Positions 9,085-16,826 of a stretch of 64,000 nt of DNA are shown piece by piece. The position numbers and the translations under genes were made by a program. The notes under the pieces are model-generated. The model had not been told where the DNA came from and made no database searches. It worked only from the letters and a program-made list of their open reading frames with translations. Positions within the stretch are counted from its first letter, which is position 1. Every line of letters begins with the position of its first letter. The DNA is from Algoriphagus aquimarinus (GTDB lineage Bacteria > Bacteroidota > Bacteroidia > Cytophagales > Cyclobacteriaceae), in the NCBI RefSeq assembly GCF_900112005.1, contig NZ_FOKK01000014.1:1-64000 (forward strand), in the 5' to 3' direction.

Positions 9085-10629
9085 ATGCAAACCAAACTTA
9101 CCCGCTTCAAATACGCAGGTTTAGTCTTCTGCCTATTTATTTTCACGGCTTCTTTTACCTTCGCCCAGCAAGTATTAAAACCTGCTACAATTTTTTCAGA
9201 TCATATGGTTTTGCAACGGGAACAGCCTGTTCCTGTTTGGGGAGTAGCCACGCCCAATGAAGAAATCACAGTCACATTTGCAGGGCAAGCCAAGAGTGTA
9301 ATCGCAGATAAGGAAGGTAAATGGATGGTGAAGCTAGATCCTTTAACCGCTTCTACAGTTAGTAGGGAAATGCTTATTTCTGGGACGAGTAAGGTAGCCC
9401 TATCGGATATTTTGGTTGGTGAGGTATGGATTTGCTCTGGTTAATCAAATATGCAATTTCCTGTAGCGGCTGTTCCAGAGGTGAAGGGATTGATTCCTTT
9501 TATGAAAAACATTAGAAGTTTTGAGGTGGGACGAACTGTATCTCTTGAAGAAAGTGAAGACGTCATAGGGGAATGGAGTACAGAACACCCTTCAAGCGCT
9601 GTAGCTTTTGGCTTTGCTTATTTTCTAGAAGAGCTTTCGGATATCCCTGTGGGAATCATTCACAGTTCCTGGGGTAGTTCTTCTTTGGAAGCATGGATGC
9701 CGAGGGATATGGGGTCTGAACTTCCCTATTTTAAAGAAATAATGGATGAATTTGATGGGGACAAAGCTACTCAGGAAAGGATTGCTCAAATTCTGGCTAG
9801 CCCATCCAAGTGGTCAAATCAAGATGATATTTTCCTTAGGCGTCAGCCGAATATTCTTTACAATGCCATGATAAAGCCGCTTGCTCCTTTTGCCTCCAGA
9901 GGTTTGGTGTGGTATCAAGGTGAGCGAAATACGCGATACTTATCTGGAGTGCCTGAGGTGACGGAAGAAAACTGGTTTCATCGGGTGGCTGGAATGAAAG
10001 AGTATGGAAGCGTACTCAAAGAATGGATGCTGCGCTACAGAGAGGAGTGGCAAAATGATGAAATGAACTTGCTGGTGGTGATGCTTCCAGGCTATGGAAA
10101 AGGAACTGAGAAAAAACCAGATATTGATCCGGAAGATCCTACGGAGGAATCCTGGGCTTGGATGCGGGAGTCACAGTTACAGGTGTTGGATTTGCCTTAT
10201 ACCGCTGTTGCCAATACGATTGACCTAGGCGATAAGACTAATATTCATCCTACGGATAAACTTCCTGTAGGGCAACGGTTGGCCTTGCTGGCAGCTGTAA
10301 ATACATTAGGGGATGATAGGCTGGTTACGGGGCCAATGATGCTTGATGTACAAGAAAAAGGAAGTGAATTAATCGTACACTTCAGCAATGCTAAGGGGCT
10401 AAAAACCTCTGACGGCAAAGCCCCATCTGGCTTTTGGCTTGCCGACGAAGCAGGTGACTGGAAGCGGGCGGAGGCCAGATTGGAAGGAGAAAGTATTGTA
10501 TTAAGTTCAGAGGGAATTTCACAACCTAAGTACATACGTTATGCATTTGCAGGCATGCCAAGGGTAAATCTGGTCAACGAATTAGAATTGCCTGCCTATC
10601 CATTCCGAACAGATTCCTTTGAACATTGA
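9085..10629 (+). pseudogene. Sialate O-acetylesterase-type esterase, broken by an in-frame stop
   Basis: One frame runs from the ATG at 9085 (signal peptide ending near FTFAQQ) to 10629 but is cut by TAA at 9442-9444. The stop lies exactly where the catalytic GQSNM block of this SGNH-type esterase family is expected: the sequence reads CSG-stop-SNMQFP, so one change CAA to TAA (Gln to stop, codon 120) explains it. The catalytic Ser follows immediately. The rest is intact, including the W-x-S-S-LEAWMP block, LVWYQGERN and the catalytic-His region IHPTDK...GQRLA. Either the gene is inactivated, it is made by readthrough, or the base is a sequencing error. An ATG at 9451 could start a separate 392-residue product lacking the catalytic Ser and a signal peptide. 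An upstream ATG at 9010 is in frame but precedes the signal peptide. Confidence 0.85.
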
Positions 10630-10758
10630 GGAGGATGGTTCTAGGGTAGATTTTTTGTTTTCTGACATTTATTTTATCAGTACAGAACAGGACAATTTGG
10701 AGTGTAAACTTGGTTTCATTTGGTTAGACACAAATCATCTTACCTAAGCTTTGTAAAA

Positions 10759-12363
10759 TTGAAAAAATTTAGAATTACAGCCCCTTTGCTTTTCATATCA
10801 TGTCTAGCTTTTTCTTGCAGTGAGAAATCAACATCCGAGGACCAAGCATCTATTGAAGGAAATGCAGAGGTGGTTCTATATGATGGCAGCTGGGAAGCCT
10901 TACAGCAAATGCCAATTCCCGCTTGGTTTGATGATGGCAAAATAGGACTTTTCATTCACTGGGGACCATACAGTGCGATTGGTTATAGAAAAGAGGGACG
11001 TGGCTATGCCGAGCACGTGCCTAAATTATTATACAGTGATTCCTTGCATTACTTTCCGTACATGGAAGAGCGTTGGGGAGCTAAACCTCCGGAATTTGGC
11101 TATAAAGACATCATTCCAGAATTCAAAGCTGAAAAATGGAACCCAGATGAATGGGCAACGCTTTTTGCCGAGGTAGGGGTCAAATACGTTGTGCTTACAG
11201 CTGAGCATCATGACGGATTTTCCAATTGGGATTCTGATATAAATCCGTGGAATTCCATGGATATGGGCCCCAAACGGGATTTAGTAGGTGAGCTGGGAGT
11301 AGCTGTGAGGAAGCAAGGATTGAAGTATGCGCCTTCTTATCACCGTGAGCGACACACAGGTTTTTTCACCAAGGAACAATTTACTGTGTATGGCGAACCT
11401 CAGGCTGCCATTGCTGAAGAGATTCGTAGGGTTCCAGAAGCGGCTTCTCTTTATGGTCCTTTTGAATACAGTAAGGAATTCGTCGATGACTACGTGGCGA
11501 GATGGAAGGAGATTCAGACGAAGTATAAACCTGATTTTCTTTGGATAGATGATGTGCCTATTTTCACTAGAGACGGAAATAATCCTGAAACAGGCTTTAG
11601 ACCAGAGATTCAATATTTCTACGATCAGTATAGGCTAATGATCACTGATTTTATGAATAATGGTTTGCAAACAGGCCAGGAAGTTTATTTGAATAACAAA
11701 GGAGGAAATAGAAACTGGCCTGCAGGAGTAGGAAGTTTGGAAAAAGATAATCTTAAGCTAAGTGTGATTGGTCCTAAGTGGCAGAGTTGTACCACGTTTG
11801 GGACTTCGTTTGGTTACCTGCAAAATGATACCTACAAATCCACGAGTGATGTAATCCATGAAATGGTAGAGGTAGTTTCACGCAACGGAAACTTTTTGAT
11901 CAATATTGGTCCTCGGGCGGACGGAACGATTCCGGAAGAACAGGTAGAGCGATTACGTGAGATGGGCAACTGGTTGAAAATTAATGGGGAAGCGATCTAC
12001 GGCACTAGGTATTGGAAGGAGGATCATCAGTTGCAGGGCAATATTTCCTTTACTACCAAAGGCAATGATTTGTATGCAATCGCAATGAATCAACCTGAAG
12101 GAAACCTGCTAATTGAAGGGACTAAAGGTTGGGGGAGTGCCGATGTTTTGGAGGTTTCGCTACTGGGTTCTGAGGATGAGGTTCAGTGGAAAATGACAGC
12201 TGATGGTCTGGAAATCACAACTCCGAAGACCATAGGAAAAAGCACTTACGCTTGGGCTTTTAAAATAAAAACCACGCAAAATCAGCATGTTCCCAATGCG
12301 ATTGAAACTGATGCTGACAAGGCATTGAAAGGCACTCAAAAAGTAGATTTGGATGGAAATTAG
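10759..12363 (+). CDS. Alpha-L-fucosidase, glycoside hydrolase family 29 (lipoprotein)
   Basis: The product hydrolyses terminal alpha-L-fucose. No ATG is available near the N-terminus. I chose TTG at 10759 because it gives a classic lipoprotein signal (MKKFRITAP, lipobox LAFSC, Cys20); a TTG at 10720 is also in frame. Family features are IGLFIHWGPYSAIGY, the substrate-binding LTAEHHDGFSNWDS (H150, H151) and FLWIDD, where D264 is the likely nucleophile by comparison with the Thermotoga enzyme. NGNFLINIGPRADGTI closes the barrel. The length (534) is slightly above the catalytic core and leaves a small C-terminal beta domain. It sits between the esterase relic and the third sulfatase, which makes a fucose-containing sulfated glycan the likely target. 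Confidence 0.93.
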   Translation: MKKFRITAPLLFISCLAFSCSEKSTSEDQASIEGNAEVVLYDGSWEALQQMPIPAWFDDGKIGLFIHWGPYSAIGYRKEGRGYAEHVPKLLYSDSLHYFPYMEERWGAKPPEFGYKDIIPEFKAEKWNPDEWATLFAEVGVKYVVLTAEHHDGFSNWDSDINPWNSMDMGPKRDLVGELGVAVRKQGLKYAPSYHRERHTGFFTKEQFTVYGEPQAAIAEEIRRVPEAASLYGPFEYSKEFVDDYVARWKEIQTKYKPDFLWIDDVPIFTRDGNNPETGFRPEIQYFYDQYRLMITDFMNNGLQTGQEVYLNNKGGNRNWPAGVGSLEKDNLKLSVIGPKWQSCTTFGTSFGYLQNDTYKSTSDVIHEMVEVVSRNGNFLINIGPRADGTIPEEQVERLREMGNWLKINGEAIYGTRYWKEDHQLQGNISFTTKGNDLYAIAMNQPEGNLLIEGTKGWGSADVLEVSLLGSEDEVQWKMTADGLEITTPKTIGKSTYAWAFKIKTTQNQHVPNAIETDADKALKGTQKVDLDGN

Positions 12364-12422
12364 TGAGTTTATAGTAGAGAGAATGAAGCATTTCCAACTT
12401 TAACAATATCCCATATTTAAGT

Positions 12423-13973
12423 ATGAAATCTTTGAAAGTGAATAGAATTCTATCGGTGCTAATTTGCGTAGTCAGTTTTGCTTCAAGCAGTGTTGGCCAA
12501 ACTAGTTCCAACAGCGCAACGGATCAAAAGAAGCCTAATATTATTTTCATTCTTGCTGATGACTTGGGTTATGGTGATGTGTCAGCATATAACGAGCATT
12601 CGAAGATTCAAACCAAAAACATTGACCGTCTCGCCTCCAAGGGAGTAAAGTTTACCGATGCTCATACTAGCAGTGCGGTTTGTACGCCAACTCGTTATGG
12701 CATTCTTACAGGAAGGTATAATTGGCGATCCACTCTCAAGCAACATGTTCTCTATGGCTATAGTAAACCCTTGATTTCCGATGATCGAATTACCATTGGA
12801 TCTTTTTTGCAAGAGCAAGGTTATAAAACAGCCGGAATAGGGAAGTGGCACCTTGGCTGGGATTGGGATAATATAGAAGCAGGGGACACACTTGTGAATT
12901 TTTCCAATAAAATAAAAAACGGGCCAACAACTAGAGGTTTTGATTATTGGTATGGATTCAGTGGATCTCTGGATATGGCTCCCTATGTCTGGGTAGAAAA
13001 TGATCAGCCTACCATGGTGCCCAGCAAGTATACCCAAAATACAGGTCAGCAAATATGGCGGAAGGGACTTACATCTGATGATTTTGTACATGAACAAGCA
13101 CTTCCTGAAATAACACAGAAAACTGTTCAATTCATTAATGAAAATGCTAAAGGAGATCAACCATTTTTTGTGTATATGCCTTTACCAGCGCCACATACAC
13201 CCATTTTACCTACTCTTGAATTTCAAGGTAAAAGTGGATTGGAGAATCCCTATGGAGACTTTGTGCTTATGGTGGATTGGGTAGTGGGGGAAGTGATGAA
13301 TGCCTTGGAAGAACAAGGGATTGCAGATAACACAATACTCATTTTCACTAGTGACAATGGCTGTTCCAACCAAGCAGATTTTGAGCAGTTAGCAACCAAA
13401 GGACATGATCCCAGCTATGTTTTTAGGGGTCATAAGGCAGATATTTTTGAAGGGGGACATCGGGTTCCGTTCATTGTTCGCTGGCCAGAAAAAGTTAAGC
13501 CTGAAACTTCAAACCAGTTGGTGTGTACTACAGATTTTTTTGCTACAGTTGCTGACATCTTGAAGTCAAAAGTAGAAGATCACTATGCAGAAGATAGTTA
13601 CAGTTTCACAGCTGCACTTGGTTTGGCTTCATCACAAGCTCAGCGAGAAAGTATTGTGCACCATTCCATCGATGGTTCATTCGCTTACCGCAAAGGAGAT
13701 TATAAAGCCATCTTTACAGCGGGTTCTGGTGGGTGGAGTTTTCCTAAGCCAAACGACGAAGCAATTAAAAGCCTTCCACCATTTCAGTTGTATAACCTAG
13801 CCTCCGATATCGGAGAAGAGAATAACCTTCAAGCCGAGCAGGCGGCATTGCTGGAGCAATATAGATTGGAACTTGCCAAGATTGTTTCAGATGGAAGAAG
13901 TACTTCTGGTGCTCCCCAGAAAAATGACGGTCCGGCGACTTGGCCTCAGTTGAGTTGGATGACAGGTAATTAA
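12423..13973 (+). CDS. Formylglycine-dependent sulfatase (family S1), third of three
   Basis: The 516-residue protein has a signal peptide (cleavage near SVGQ) and LADDLGYGDV. Its signature is C87-T-P-T-R followed by YGILTGRYNWR. Thr replaces the usual Ser at the fourth position, a tolerated variant of the C-x-P-S/T-R motif. GKWHLGWDWD and TSDNGCSN are present. The ending GRSTSGAPQ...WPQLSWM matches that of the first sulfatase, so these are paralogues that probably split two related linkages or chain positions. This is the last gene of the utilisation locus. A long inverted repeat follows within a few bases. Confidence 0.93.
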   Translation: MKSLKVNRILSVLICVVSFASSSVGQTSSNSATDQKKPNIIFILADDLGYGDVSAYNEHSKIQTKNIDRLASKGVKFTDAHTSSAVCTPTRYGILTGRYNWRSTLKQHVLYGYSKPLISDDRITIGSFLQEQGYKTAGIGKWHLGWDWDNIEAGDTLVNFSNKIKNGPTTRGFDYWYGFSGSLDMAPYVWVENDQPTMVPSKYTQNTGQQIWRKGLTSDDFVHEQALPEITQKTVQFINENAKGDQPFFVYMPLPAPHTPILPTLEFQGKSGLENPYGDFVLMVDWVVGEVMNALEEQGIADNTILIFTSDNGCSNQADFEQLATKGHDPSYVFRGHKADIFEGGHRVPFIVRWPEKVKPETSNQLVCTTDFFATVADILKSKVEDHYAEDSYSFTAALGLASSQAQRESIVHHSIDGSFAYRKGDYKAIFTAGSGGWSFPKPNDEAIKSLPPFQLYNLASDIGEENNLQAEQAALLEQYRLELAKIVSDGRSTSGAPQKNDGPATWPQLSWMTGN

Positions 13974-13976
13974 ATA

Positions 13977-14013
13977 GCTCTTAATATATTGTTCTTACCT
14001 CAATATCAAGAGC
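13977..14013 (+). terminator. Hairpin closing the utilisation locus
   Basis: GCTCTTAATATATTG and CAATATCAAGAGC form a long imperfect stem just after the third sulfatase. The U-run is weak (AGTTATTT), so termination is likely but not certain. Confidence 0.5.
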
Positions 14014-14032
14014 AGTTATTTGTCAGGACGAG

Positions 14033-14212
14033 TCAGCTCCTGTGGTCCTGCTCCTCTTTCTGCTGATGGGGCTGACTGATCTTATTTATCCTTCCGGAAA
14101 GTACGCTGCGAAATTCTTGTGGGTAGTATGCTACCAGTATGGTTATGTAGTAAGCTGCTATGCCTACGGCCAAGGTGCTGAAGTATGTGTTCCAGGTAAT
14201 TGCTTCCAACAT
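14033..14212 (-). pseudogene. Truncated copy of the conjugative-element membrane gene at 36974-37420
   Basis: Read on the - strand this encodes 59 residues beginning MLEAITWNTYFSTLAVG, nearly the same as the N-terminus of the 148-residue protein at 36974-37420. It stops after the membrane segment and a short charged stretch. The homology at DNA level runs on into the shared intergenic region and the start of a radC copy (to about 14587), in the same order as at 37250-37810. It is therefore a left-over piece of a related conjugative element. Confidence 0.8.
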
Positions 14213-14299
14213 GGGATTTCTGTTTTGTTGAAGAGGGTTAGTTTCCCGCTGACAGAAGCAAATTTGTGAGTTGTAAATCCTTGTTTTTTTACACTGTTG

Positions 14300-14311
14300 T
14301 GGTAGCTACCA
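14300..14311. repeat. Palindrome TGGTAGCTACCA, copy 1
   Basis: A perfect 12-bp palindrome in the intergenic region between the divergent tra-type and radC-type relics. The same palindrome occurs at 37510-37521 in the intact arrangement. A site for a dimeric regulator is possible. Confidence 0.5.
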
Positions 14312-14337
14312 AAAAAAATGTTTTATAAATAATTGGT

Positions 14338-14455
14338 TATGAGCTGAAGTTTTTTTCCCCTGAATTCTTCCAAAGCTAGTCCTTGGGTGCGATGCGTCCA
14401 GGAGCTTCCGGCATAAAGCCGCTGGCTGCGCTTCACTTTTTATTCCTTTGCCTTT
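14338..14455 (+). repeat. radC-leader element, copy A
   Basis: This repeats the leader at 37558-37675 with substitutions (CCTGAATTCTTCCAAAG, then CGGCATAAAGCCGCTGGC). It holds a CGGC-ATAAA-GCCG hairpin and a second GCCGC/GCG-rich hairpin followed by CTTTTTATT. A third copy lies at 20290-20392. Confidence 0.7.
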
Positions 14456-14521
14456 CGGTCTTTGGCGCGTAAGGCCAGATCGAGTTTCATTATTCATTGT
14501 TCACCAAAACGAAAAGAAATT

Positions 14522-14611
14522 ATGGATACGCTGGAAAGAAATAATGATCTATTTGAAATAGCTGAATTCAAAATAAGCTATAGTGTAATCCAGTATAGCC
14601 TTATGCGGTAA
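14522..14611 (+). pseudogene. radC-like gene start, truncated
   Basis: The first 22 codons (MDTLERNNDLFEIAEFKISYS) match the start of the RadC-family gene at 37745 with few changes. Similarity ends at about 14587, and a stop follows at 14609-14611. It marks the right boundary of the duplicated conjugative-element fragment that begins near 14030. Confidence 0.8.
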
Positions 14612-14676
14612 TGTTTTATTATCTCAATTGTTATTTAGTATTATCCTATAATTACCTTTTTCTGAAAGAATATGTA

Positions 14677-15306
14677 ATGCCAAACATGAAGTTATCTTGC
14701 GGCCAAAATCGTAAAAAAATGAAATTCAGTCCTTACAATTTTTTGAGTGTTCACAATCCTGAAGCTATCAGCAATTTTGTAAATACGGTGGAGTATGAGA
14801 AAGGTCAGTTTCTATACCAACCACCACAGCGGATCACGCCAATTTATGAAATCGTAAAAGGAGCGATTCGTATTGGTACTTATTCTCCTATGGGAATCGA
14901 AGTCTGTTACGATATTCTTAGGCCAGGAGAATTTTTTGGAAACCTTAGGTACCTGAACGGTCAGTTTTCGGAATTTGCTAAATCACTTTCTTCCGTTGTT
15001 GTGAGAGAATACGATTGCGAGTTTTTTAAAAAAATCACAATCGTTGAGCCAGAAATTTCTGAGTGGTTTAATATTCAGGTTGTAAAAAGATGGTGTAGGG
15101 CGGAGGAACGTCTATATGCTGTACGAAGCTTGGATGCTGCCGCAAAAGTCAGGAAAATAATGTGCGATTTTCAAAATCAAATTGAAGATGCATCAGGCAG
15201 ATTAATCAATTTGCAAAAGATACTAACCCTTCAGGATATAGCAGACCTGACAGGTCTAACCCGCCAAACGGTCAGCAAAGTTATCAAAGACGAGGTTTTA
15301 GCCTAA
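14677..15306 (+). CDS. Crp/Fnr-family transcriptional regulator
   Basis: The 209-residue protein has an N-terminal cyclic-nucleotide-binding-type beta roll (about residues 20-115, with EKGQFLYQPPQ and DILRPGEFFGNLRYL) and a C-terminal winged helix (LTLQDIADLTGLTRQTVSKVIKDE). The ligand-contacting Arg-Ser signature of true cAMP receptors is not evident. No Cys cluster typical of Fe-S Fnr is seen. The ATG at 14677 is chosen over an upstream ATG at 14611, because 14611 overlaps the radC relic and adds a non-conserved hydrophobic stretch. It lies between the glycan locus and the phosphodiesterase/Oar pair and could regulate either; its target is unknown. Confidence 0.88.
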   Translation: MPNMKLSCGQNRKKMKFSPYNFLSVHNPEAISNFVNTVEYEKGQFLYQPPQRITPIYEIVKGAIRIGTYSPMGIEVCYDILRPGEFFGNLRYLNGQFSEFAKSLSSVVVREYDCEFFKKITIVEPEISEWFNIQVVKRWCRAEERLYAVRSLDAAAKVRKIMCDFQNQIEDASGRLINLQKILTLQDIADLTGLTRQTVSKVIKDEVLA

Positions 15307-15335
15307 AGCTTTTACCAATTTGTAGTTTATACAAG

Positions 15336-15388
15336 AATGGTATGGAGAAGTGAGGATTACCCTTATTCTCCATACCATTTATTTTTGA
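15336..15388. terminator. Bidirectional terminator between convergent genes
   Basis: AATGGTATGGAGAA (15336-15349) pairs perfectly with TTCTCCATACCATT (15366-15379), followed by TATTTTT. It serves the Crp/Fnr gene on + and probably the phosphodiesterase gene on -. Confidence 0.8.
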
Positions 15389-15397
15389 CAGAAGTTT

Positions 15398-16765
15398 TTA
15401 TTTCTTAATGCCTGGATAAAGCGTGCTTTCTGGTAGTTCTATTGAAAGATCCAGTAGGTATTTTACTACTGAAGCTACATCTACCAAGCCCATTTCCTGT
15501 ATCTCTACATTTTCTCGAATTCCGGCTCCCCAGGCTATAAAGCCTGTTTCTATTTCATCAAAGTCAGGGAAATATCCGTGAGTTCCACCCCTCGCTGCTT
15601 TCAGAATATCTCCACTCGTAGAACCTGAAAATGAAATCCCCTGAATAGGTGCTAGCGCCAAAACAGCATTTGGATCGGCACCGATTTTATCCAACTCTTT
15701 CCTATCTATGACACGAAATAGCTTTTTGATTGAATCAGGCAATTCCGTAAGTAGCTTTTGCACTTTAGCTACTGATTCTTTGTCATTTTTATCCTTCAGG
15801 TGTAAAAATGCCGATGCACCGCTGGTGTGGAAAGTAGCTTTCCAATCTCCTCGATCATTTCTGTTTTCCATCAGTCCGGCATTCACTAGCCAAATATTAG
15901 GACTGATTGATGTGTGAGTATTTACAAATCCGTGGTCTCCTGTTATGATAAATGTTGTTTTGTCAAGTATTCCCGCTCGGTCGGCTGCTTCCATTATTTT
16001 GCCTATGGCTCTATCTGTAGCTGCAACAGCCTTGTATACCATCGGCCCTTCTCTTCCTTCACTATGCTGAAAATGATCCGTAGCGATCAGGTGAATAGTA
16101 ATCAGGTTAGGTTTGTACGTTTCGAGCACATATCCAGCCATATCTCCTGTTCTGTCTTCACGGTTCAGGTAGTCTCCATTAAACGTTTTCTCTGTGAGTT
16201 TACCTAATACATTCAACTCCATTTCAGCCATTAAACCTTTTGGAGTTTCCATGTCGCGCATAGGTTCTATTCTTCCACCGTTTTCCAAACTCCAGAATTC
16301 TGGAATATTATAATCTATCGGTGCATTGACAGATACTGGCCACAGGAAGCTTGCACTGGTTAATCCGTCCTTGCGGACAGCATGCCAAAGCGTAGGTACT
16401 TGTATTAACTCATTTTCCCAATACCATCTCCCAGTTTGGCCATTAGGTTCAAACGGTGCATTGTAATATATACCATGTTTTGCAGGAGGGAAACCAGTGA
16501 TTACGGTAGTGTGAGAAGGGTAGGTGACTGAAGGAAATACACCAGTGACTCCCAGTGATCGAGCCCCTTCTTGTGCCATGGTCTGCAAGTTTGGTGCAGG
16601 CCATTTTTTGTCGAGATAGAAATCAGGCCTAAACCCATCAATTGATATGAGTATAACGTGCTCAGAAGGCTTGGAGGATTGCGCTTTCGCTAGATAAGGG
16701 CTAGCGAATATGAATGAGAGAATAAGTATCAAATTTATTCTCTTTGAATTGGATGATTGAATCAT
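15398..16765 (-). CDS. Ectonucleotide pyrophosphatase/phosphodiesterase (alkaline phosphatase superfamily)
   Basis: The 455-residue protein (signal peptide ending near AKAQS) belongs to the type I phosphodiesterase/NPP family. Metal ligand D43 is in LISIDGFRPDF, the catalytic Thr is T81 in VFPSVTYPSHTTVITG, and further ligands are in IATDHFQHSEG and TGDHGFVNTH. NPP enzymes split phosphodiesters or pyrophosphates such as nucleotides and nucleotide sugars, releasing material that can feed phosphate uptake. It lies 61 bp downstream of the Oar-like receptor gene on the same strand, so the receptor may import, or sense, what this periplasmic enzyme acts on. Confidence 0.92.
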   Translation of the reverse strand: MIQSSNSKRINLILILSFIFASPYLAKAQSSKPSEHVILISIDGFRPDFYLDKKWPAPNLQTMAQEGARSLGVTGVFPSVTYPSHTTVITGFPPAKHGIYYNAPFEPNGQTGRWYWENELIQVPTLWHAVRKDGLTSASFLWPVSVNAPIDYNIPEFWSLENGGRIEPMRDMETPKGLMAEMELNVLGKLTEKTFNGDYLNREDRTGDMAGYVLETYKPNLITIHLIATDHFQHSEGREGPMVYKAVAATDRAIGKIMEAADRAGILDKTTFIITGDHGFVNTHTSISPNIWLVNAGLMENRNDRGDWKATFHTSGASAFLHLKDKNDKESVAKVQKLLTELPDSIKKLFRVIDRKELDKIGADPNAVLALAPIQGISFSGSTSGDILKAARGGTHGYFPDFDEIETGFIAWGAGIRENVEIQEMGLVDVASVVKYLLDLSIELPESTLYPGIKK

Positions 16766-16785
16766 TAGTTGATGTTTTTTAAAGG

Positions 16786-16819
16786 AAGTCCGCTATCGCA
16801 GATGATTGACAGCGGACTT
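16786..16819. repeat. Inverted repeat between the receptor and phosphodiesterase genes
   Basis: AAGTCCGCT and AGCGGACTT are perfect 9-bp arms around 16 bases. No U-run follows on the - strand, so it may stabilise or process the joint mRNA rather than terminate it. Confidence 0.6.
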
Positions 16820-16826
16820 TTGGGGG

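Noticed and set aside
12582-13160. 192-codon reverse ORF inside the third sulfatase
   Set aside because: It lies antisense to the conserved sulfatase active-site region, and its composition is typical of a shadow frame.
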